Source: Neopestalotiopsis rosae | Lineage: Eukaryota; Ascomycota; Sordariomycetes; Amphisphaeriales; Sporocadaceae | Assembly (NCBI GenBank): GCA_023078685.1 | Contig: JALGAS010000002.1 | Location: 1,798,001 to 1,862,000 of the forward strand | DNA length: 64,000 nt | Reading direction: 5' to 3' | Shown here: positions 56,568 through 64,000 of the stretch, in pieces | Numbering within the stretch: position 1 is the stretch's first letter | How the letters are laid out: each line of letters opens with the position of its first letter | The notes under the pieces: model-generated | What the model was told of the DNA's origin: nothing | The model's input: the letters and a program-made list of their open reading frames with translations, nothing else | The model's database searches: none | Position numbers and translations under genes: made by a program

Positions 56568-57592
56568 CTACCACTCAATGAAACCTCGAGTCCCATCGAT
56601 GGACGGGAACTTTCCCGAGGTCTGCTCCCGTGTAGCCTTCAATATCTGTACAAAGTCAACGTCACTGGGCGCGGAGGTATATTCAATCAGGAAACTGACC
56701 TCACCAAACACAAAGTCAGCAGCGTCGTCAACGGAGACATGGGCATGCTCATAGCCGAAATGGCGCGCGCCCGTGTTGCCCATATCGGTCTGCATGAATC
56801 CGATGGGCTGCGTGTTAGCCAGGCCAGAGATTGAGTATTTCGCTAGATGGGGTGTCTTACCCAGGGTCAACGGCAAACGATGTAATCTTTTGGCTCTCGC
56901 AGTGGATTTTCCTCGTGAGGTAATGGGCGGAAGCTTTGCTGGCGCCGTATGCAAACATTGGGTACGGCGAGTTTTCCATGGCTGCGATACTGGCAATTGG
57001 AGTCCCAATCATGACGAACCGAGGGTTGCCGCCGGACTCTAGCAGTGATCTCACAGCCTGAAAGAGACGAAGTGGTCCTGCCACATCTGTATTAGCCCGT
57101 AGAATTTGTGACGACTTCGCAAACTTCTCTTACCGATTGTATTGATGTCGAATAGGTCCCGGACCTCACTCGGCTTGACCTTGGACAAATCCCCAAAGAC
57201 TGTTCCATACCCAGCATTGGCCACAATGATGTCCAGTTTCTTGACGCCATATTCGTTTTGAACAAGCTGGATCGCCTCAAGCGCATCTGTATCAGACGTG
57301 GAGTCAATGACGACAGTGATGAGCTTGCTGTTCACGCCCCGTGGGAGTTCAGACAATGACTGGGTCGTCTGGTCTTCGAGGCGGCGCACCCCAGCTATGA
57401 TTGTAGTATCCGATCTCATCAAGAATCTGCTTGTAAGAGCTCTCTCCAGGCCTGTGTTCACAATATAGTCAACGAAAACCATGAATCGAGTACGTGAGAT
57501 ATGTCACATTGAATGGTCGCTGGACAGACCGACTTACCTCGGTTGGCACCCGTGATTAGCACGGTGGTGCGGAGATCAGCGATTGTGGCCAT
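56568..57592 (-). CDS. Short-chain dehydrogenase/reductase, last splice junction out of phase
   Basis: Minus strand. Exons 57592-57538, 57451-57134 and 57077-56861 join in phase: VLITGANRG-LERALTSRF, then FDINTIG-PLRLFQAV. The fold is a classical Rossmann SDR with an NAGYG motif and catalytic YGASK. The cofactor motif reads TGANRGLE, with Glu where a third Gly is usual. Exon 3 ends in FAVDPG at a good GTAAGA donor. The next segment (from about 56789, TDMGNTGARHFGYE to the stop at 56568) clearly continues the family's VxTDMG element, but the CAG acceptors I see (before 56789 and near 56808) are in the wrong phase by one base. Either an unusual splice is used or the gene carries a frameshift. 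Substrate unknown. Confidence 0.7.
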
Positions 57593-58145
57593 TTTGTCGA
57601 GCTTTCCCCTCGTCTATCAGCGTAGATACTTTGTATGTATGAGACAGCCCCTAAAGTGTGTTGAAAACGAAATGATAATGCTCTGTCTGCTCTGGTTCTA
57701 GCCATAGAAGCTGATTGTGTTCGTCGCAATTCCAGCAGCTTCCTCGGTGCAGGTTCCTCGTGTACAGGCAATGAAATGGGACTACTCTTTCTTAAAATCC
57801 AGTCAGCATGGCTCGATCTTTCGTGAGCGCTGATGTACCAATAAAGCCAACCCATTGCTACATTGCGTCCAACATGCAGGTTGCAGATGCCTGTCCAATG
57901 TTGGTATCTGTGGGGCATGTGAGGCATGTTATGGTCGTAGGATATGGTCAAAAGTTCCTCCGCTTGATTTCAAATCAAACAACTACCAAAATGAAGATGC
58001 ATAGTTACCTAGTTTGGTATAAGGAAAGTAAGGGACTCCGGAGAGATAAGAGTAGAATTGGTTGGTCTCTATAATGTTCTGTACGTCGAATTTGAAGACC
58101 AGTTTATGATCAATTCTACCCATACCTAGGTGTTTAGACATCGGC
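57593..58145. other. Intergenic region between SDR and tannase genes
   Basis: SDR promoter and tannase 3' region; only motif-free short ORFs. Confidence 0.5.
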
Positions 58146-59965
58146 CTAATATAATGGTGCGCATACAAAATTGGCAGCGTCCCAAATGTCCCCAGTACCG
58201 TTATATTTTGCCTGATTAGGATATGCGCAAATAGGTCGCTGCTTGTCCACCGTGTAGTTCACTGTCTCGGCGAAATGGGTGCCAATGACGAATTCAGGCG
58301 CCGTTCCATTCTCAACCCACCGCATCAGCGCTAGGATGATGTCGTGCTCTGCATCGGAGTATCCAGGAACGCTATGAAGCGACGGGCTCAGGAATGATGC
58401 TTGCGTCGGGCCGGCAAAATACCATGGCGCCTCCATGTTCTCAGGTGTGCTATAGCAGTGTCTGGACGTTATTAGCAAAGATGTTCTCGTAGACTATGAG
58501 AGTGAACCGAGACAATGGTAGGACTTACTCCATACCGGGGATCAGGAACAAGCGGTAGAACTCGTCAAGCTCAATACCCTTGGGGGCAATAGTAGCGGCA
58601 ACCTGATCACGGAAGTAGATGCCAACTCCAGGCGGCACAATAGCATCAGAGTGGCCATGGTAATGCAACAGCTTTCCTCCGCGCTCATAAAATGGAGAGA
58701 GATCCCAATCGCTTGCTTGATCTTGACCAGGGTCAACCTCTTCGGCCCACTGAACGAGTTCCAATGTAAGGTTTTCGAATGTGAAGTTTGTGAGTCCCAG
58801 GATATGTTGCGGGTACCAGTACTGCGTCTCGATATTTTGGATGCTGCCATCGCCAAAGATTCCGCTCTGGTTCCACATGGCTTCACTTCCATAAAGTGAA
58901 TGAACATAGACGAATGTATCGTTATCCTCTTTCCAGTCGCTATAGAACTTGTGCAAAGTGTCCAGCTGGGGACCCGTTAGGCAAGATCCATTGTTGCCAC
59001 TCCCAATGCACAACAAGGGATGATAGTCAAAGTTACATCCGAGAGGGTCCGAAACAAGCCCGTCCAAGAGTCCATCCTGGGGATCGCACTGGCGAATGAC
59101 TTCTTGGCCGATCACATCAAACAGCTCTGTCGGAATGGTGTGATTGGAGCCCGAAGGATATTGAAAGGTAGTCTGCTTCAGGTTGAAGAGTTGCTGGTGC
59201 GTAGTCCAATAGGCAGGACAGGCCGAGACAATGCCGTCAAAATCTTCGGGAAACATTTGCGCCTCCTTGAAAGATTGTCGACCACCAGTCGAGCAGCCTG
59301 CCATGTAACTGTATGCAATGTCTGTACCATAAAACTGCTCTGTTATCAACTTGCCATACACAGTTCCAAGATGATTTGCGCGCCAACCCCAATCATTCAA
59401 CGACTCGGGGTTCAGATACCAGAACCCAGTCATATCAGATCCGGTATGGCCCGTGTCCGTGGCCACCGAAGCAAATCCGTAGCGGAGACCAACGGCCTAT
59501 GAAGATCATCAGTACAGGAGACTCATGAATACTAGATGCAACAAGATTACCATGTCGACCCAATTGATATTAGTGCCTTCTTGGGCAGCAAGACTGGAAA
59601 GCTCTGATTAGTCGGGCGCGACCTTGAGAGAAGAGGTTCAGCATGACTTACAAGAATCTACCATTCCAGTCATCAGGAAGAAAGATTCCAAAGCTGAAAT
59701 GAGTTTGATATTCCGTAGTGACGTTAATCTGCACGGCGCAAGTGGCTGGGAGAGCAACAGGGTTGGAACCGAATTGCAGTGTCGTAGCGTTTGGATTTTG
59801 GAACGTCGAATTGGCATCATAGCGCTGGGCATATACGACCTGAGCAACAGTACCATTGGAATCCAAGATGCTCTGAAAGGCGTCAGTAGTACAGTCGAGC
59901 ACGCCTGATAAGGCATGTGTTCCTGCTCCGAAGAGCAGAAGAGATTTGATCAGAGTTGCCTTCAT
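58146..59965 (-). CDS. Secreted tannase/feruloyl esterase family enzyme
   Basis: Four exons on the minus strand: 59965-59652, 59593-59551, 59496-58529 and 58461-58146 (546 aa), all in phase. A signal peptide (MKATLIKSLLLFGAGTHA) starts the protein. The nucleophile motif GCSTGGRQ and a C-terminal EHCYS complete the CS-D-HC arrangement, in which a disulphide ties the catalytic Ser and His regions together. The acid is likely in HGHSDAIVPP. Many N-x-S/T sites are present. Family members hydrolyse gallate or ferulate esters in plant material outside the cell, which fits a plant-associated or saprotrophic lifestyle. The 43-bp second exon (…GTNINWVDM) is short but supported by phase and family similarity. 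Confidence 0.93.
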
Positions 59966-62084
59966 CTTTCGATCGCAATGAATTTCTCGTCGCTGCTACG
60001 ATTCACGCATATTGACTTTGAACACACAAAAGCTATTTATGTACGCTGCAGAACCTGAACAAGTATACTCCTGGAGCCGATGTTTGCATTATAATAGCAA
60101 GGGTTCGGATATTTGTATCGGCTTTCCGAGCAGAAAGACGCTTTGTCATGCAGATCACCCAGCGACAGACCCACATGTTTCTCTAATAGAAATCTATGAT
60201 CATGCTATGTATACTATAGTGATCCATTGATTTCCAATTCGATGACGGATTGTTTGTCGCATTTGGGTATAACATCCGAGGTTATCGCCATGGTGAAAGC
60301 AGGGCAGAAATGGGTCACAACGGGGGGACCTGCATGTCAAGGGCCCAAAATTACCGCCGACGCTGGTGCAACGCTGCCCATTACCCCACGTTTTCGTCCG
60401 AACTAGAGTATTTCTAAGCAGTCATGGTCGGCTCAACACTCGGATTTAGGGTATTTGCTTTTCAGATTGAGATCTAGATCTGACGATCGGTTCGATAAGT
60501 GATGCTCAAGCAGCAAAGGCTTTCATATGCCGAGAACTAGCTCACTAGCATAAAATTTATCATAATGGCTCCACCTCATGCACTAATATTCACAGAGTAT
60601 AATGTCCAATTAATATTGTCAAGATGGACACTAAAACCACTAGGTAGAACAAGGCATCCTCTAGCGGACACAAAGGCAAACACTGCATTTTCAATTATTT
60701 ATTGCACTGGTGGAGTTTTCAAGACGGTGGACGTCTGTGAATTGTCAATCTACCGCACCATGAATGTGTTATGACGTGCGTCTGGTCTCGATCGCATTTG
60801 ACATTCTTCCGGAAACTTGTGCTGATAGACCTTGAATAGCGTATCAAGCAATCAGTCTTTCAAACATTCCAGCTACTTGGCCAGGCAATAGTCCAACCCC
60901 AATATATGGAAGAAGAAGGGGCATGTATGCAGGCTTTCTCAGCACCTTGGGGTGCTTTGCCTATGTTTGTCATAATGGATATCTCGGCAGCATTCCACAT
61001 AACTGCTTGGGATTTTTTTTGAATCTTTTGTCAAGGCGGCCTTCGAGTGAAATCTCCCGTGACATTGCCGGCAGCTCGATTTTAGTGATTGTAACTGATG
61101 CCAAATGCAAGCCATTCGTACAATTTTCCTGATACTGATCGTTCTCCGAAACGTAGTAGTAGTTAGAAAGTAATACTTGGCTAGGTGCTTGGATCTGACG
61201 TCTTTCTTCGGAAAACCTAGAACGTGTTCTTCTGATGTTGCGAGATGAGTATGGTACCCCTAATTTTTTCGATGCGTACTCATATAACGGAAACTTTTTC
61301 AGTCGTTATTGAAGTTTTGTATTTGTTGAGCAGTGTTTATCGAAGACCTTAAATAAGAGGTACGTGGCATAGCTCTGGGAGATTTCATCCTGGGATCGTG
61401 GGAACCATTTCCCACGCGCTTTTTCAAAATATTGCTGCGTCGCTGTTTTCGTCGATAACCACTAGCCCGGCACAAATAGATTTGACCATTGAAGGACAAA
61501 ACTTAGTATCGATAGCCTTAGTATTTGGTCGAATAGCCAGTGCATGCTGTTTTTTCTGCAGTGGACATCGCTTTCCTGGCATGAACGATCTACGAAGAAA
61601 ATTCTTCTTACGAGCTCAATTACCCGATAAAAATTTAAATAATCGACGCAAAATGCCACGCGCTTTAAGTTTACGATCCAGGAGTCATATTAGCAGGAAC
61701 AGAAATCGGAGGCGCCGGATCTGATTTTAAGGTGTATGCTGAGATAAAATTTGAATAATATAGTTCACCCGTTTCACCTTGTTCAGTGGCAACGCCCTCG
61801 GTTGCCTTTCTAAGCGGGACTTTCTCTTCTCCCGCCCTTTGTAAAAAATCAAAGCAACCTCGTGAAGAAATGAATCCGGCATCTGGGCAGATACCCTGCG
61901 CAGGCCTAGCTACATTATTATGCACCTTACCAGCCACTCGCACAACTTAATTTATTTACCTACGTCCCGGAATCACAGCATATGGCTGCCTGAAATCTGG
62001 TGCCGGCATATTTATTGCTCTTGAACTCGCCCTATCTCCTTTCTCAAAACATAAGATCTATGTTTTTGTCGAAGCAGTACCATC
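59966..62084. other. 2.1-kb region without a supportable gene
   Basis: Short ORFs only. It contains the promoters of the tannase gene (minus) and of the PNP-domain gene (plus). Confidence 0.5.
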
Positions 62085-64000
62085 ATGGACAACCGTGCCA
62101 AGAGAAAGGGAATGATGCCAATCGGAGAACATATGCGCAATGACTATACGGTCGGGTGGGTTTGCGCTTTGCCGAAAGAGCAGATGGCAGCAACGGCGAT
62201 GCTAGATCAGCGGCATCCAGATCTCCCGAAGCCGCCCAACGATCCCAACACTTACACCCTCGGCTCGATCGGTGGCCATAATATCGTTATTGCGTGCTTA
62301 CCAAAGGGCAAAATCGGTACTATATCTACTGCAAGCGTTGTTACGAATATGATATATACCTTCCCATTTATTAGGTTCGGATTAATGGTCGGTATCGGCG
62401 GAGGTGTTCCTCCCTATGTGAGACTAGGCGATGTGGTTGTTGGTATTCCCAGCGATCAATATCCTGGAGTCGTACAATGGGATGTGGATAGGACCAAGCA
62501 AGGAGGGTCTTTTCGACGAAAAGGCGCTCTCAAAGATACACCAAATTTACTCCTGACTGCTCTTGCGAGGCTGGAAACAAACCACGATTTTCAGGGTACC
62601 AAGGTACCGGGTGATCTTCAAGATATCTTGTTCAAGCCTGACTACGACCACGTAGAGCAACAGCATCCAGGGGGCACGGACAATGAAGCAGTCGGAGAGG
62701 GCGAGTCAGAGGAAGGAGTTGGAGAGAACTGCCCACATTGCGACAGAGCCCAAGTAGTGCAACGGAAGTCACGGGACATGCTCGTGCACTATGGTCTTAT
62801 TGCATCGGGTAATCAGGTTATTAAAGACGCACGAACCAGAGATCAGCTTTCTATGGACTTTGGCCGCAAAGTTCTCTGCATCGATATGGAAGCCGCCACA
62901 CTAATGGAAAACTTCCCCTGTATTGTCATCCGAGGAATCTGCGACTATGCCGACTCGCACAGAAATAAGGCCTGGCAGGAGCACGCTGCTGCTATGGCAG
63001 CTGCATTCGGGAAGGAACTGCTGGGTCACGTCATCGCCGATGATGTCAGAGGAGAAAAGCCAGTCAATGCCTTATTCAAGATCAGTAAGTCAACAATCTC
63101 CATTGTCCGTCCTAAGATCCGACTTGACCCTAATCGAAGATAGTTTCTCAAACTGTGACTCCCATTCGAGAAGAGACCACGAGAAACACGCAGTTCCTCA
63201 TCGCCGATGCCTCGAAAATGACGTATCGGGCCCGCTCAAATGCTGCAGCGTCCCTGAATTCTCAACACGCAGAATTGGTACGCACCCTCCACTCTTCACT
63301 AGCTACCTCATTTTTCAACAGGTTCAGTAACTAACAAATAACACGATTAGACCGCCTCTATCGAAGATTCTGACTCTGCCATCGATACAGAAATATCAGC
63401 TGTGTTTTCAGCAGACAAACCGACTGAAGATAATGATGATAATGCTACCGACTACCCATACACTTCGGAAAAGTCGAATCGAATTGTGCAAAAGCATTAT
63501 GATGCTTATTTTGCGTCCAAGTTGTTTCAACATGTATCACAATTTGAAACAGGTGGCGACATATCCAAACTGTCTCAAGGCCTTCCAAAGCTGCTTCAGG
63601 CATTTGCAAGAAGATTGGGCTTTGAAGATTCGAAACAAGCCAACCGGGACATCATGAGATATGTCCATAAGCATCGGATGTAAGTTGTGATAAGTTGTAG
63701 TTCCTACACCTTTCATTGCCCTCGCACTTTTCTCGAGCTTTCCTTTGCTCATAATGTTTACAGGTCTATCACGCAAAGCTTCCACCAAAAGCGAGTTCAA
63801 TCAATTGAAGATGACCTACCCCCAGCGTTTGCGGAGTATCAACACGCAATTGAGAACTCCTCCGCTTATCACTGGCTCCGATCGAAACTTGAGCATGACC
63901 TCCTGCACTCCATTTCTGGCGATCCATATATATCCATGATAGGGGACGCAGTCTTTGACCATGATATCTATCGTCGCGTCTCTCGAAAGTCACCACCTGC
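62085..64000 (+). CDS. Nucleoside-phosphorylase-domain protein, probably NLR-like, 3' end outside window
   Basis: Exons 62085-63084, 63144-63277, 63351-63679 and 63764 to the right edge join in phase (introns of 59, 73 and 84 bp). Residues about 18-325 form a PNP_UDP domain: DYTVGWVCALPKEQMAA at the start, GLMVGIGGGVPPYVRLG, then IDMEAATLMENFPC and RGICDYADSH, which carry the usual nucleoside- and phosphate-contact positions. In fungi this domain caps many NLR-type receptors, where it may act as a nucleotide-cleaving effector. Downstream comes an acidic linker and a helical region with QGLPKLLQAFARRLGF and RDIMRYVHKHR. No P-loop, TPR or ankyrin repeat is reached before the window ends. It is an intact relative of the pseudogene at 4007-4612. 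Whether it becomes an NLR cannot be decided here. Confidence 0.88.

Noticed and set aside
58542..58907. 121-codon ORF overlapping the tannase gene in another frame
   Set aside because: Shadow frame; the tannase frame carries signal peptide, catalytic motifs and consistent introns.

Overview
The window looks like a piece of a filamentous ascomycete nuclear genome (Pezizomycotina, probably Sordariomycetes). Genes are split by short GT-AG introns of roughly 50-140 bp. It contains fungal gene families (DUF3712, Ypi1, tannase, nucleoside-phosphorylase receptors). Large AT-rich blocks carry the signature of repeat-induced point mutation (RIP): dead retrotransposons whose stop codons sit where Trp or Gln is expected. 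The species cannot be named from sequence alone.

Layout. (1) 1-5.3 kb is a gene graveyard. An unrecognised ORF runs off the left edge, followed by remnants of a GT32-like glycosyltransferase, an ankyrin-repeat gene, a nucleoside-phosphorylase (PNP) domain and an inverted NB-ARC fragment. (2) 5.3-26.7 kb is a transposon nest. A heavily RIP-mutated block (5.3-9.3 kb) is followed by a pristine 7.7-kb Ty3/gypsy chromovirus (9339-17049, minus strand) with identical 512-bp LTRs, intact gag and pol, and an extra antisense ORF with a Zn2Cys6-like cysteine motif and coiled coil. Then come a RIP-damaged Ty1/copia element, a degenerate LTR of a gypsy relative, an inverted solo copia LTR, a second copia ruin and a GC-rich islet. 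(3) 26.7-40.3 kb holds a secreted Kex2-type precursor, a P450, an alpha/beta hydrolase, an intron-bearing tRNA-Glu, a DUF3712 vacuolar-type membrane protein and, divergently, a TRAPPC13 homologue. (4) 40.3-46.6 kb has no gene I can support. (5) 46.6-60 kb holds a DENN-domain protein with a C1-type finger, Ypi1, a small one-span membrane protein, a small conserved-looking protein, an SDR with a broken splice phase and a secreted tannase/feruloyl esterase. (6) 62.1 kb to the right edge is an intact PNP-domain gene, a relative of the pseudogene at 4 kb, which continues outside the window.

How the parts relate. Housekeeping genes for membrane traffic (TRAPPC13, DENN), vacuole (DUF3712) and phosphatase control (Ypi1) form a conventional core. 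Accessory genes (secreted protein, P450, hydrolase, tannase, PNP receptors) lie between that core and the transposon nest or at the window ends. The clearest candidate for something under-described is the antisense Zn2Cys6-like ORF inside the intact chromovirus, together with a Gag carrying three C-x4-C-x2-H modules and an LTR carrying three stacked hairpins. Exon structures were derived by hand from splice sites and reading phase; no searches were run.
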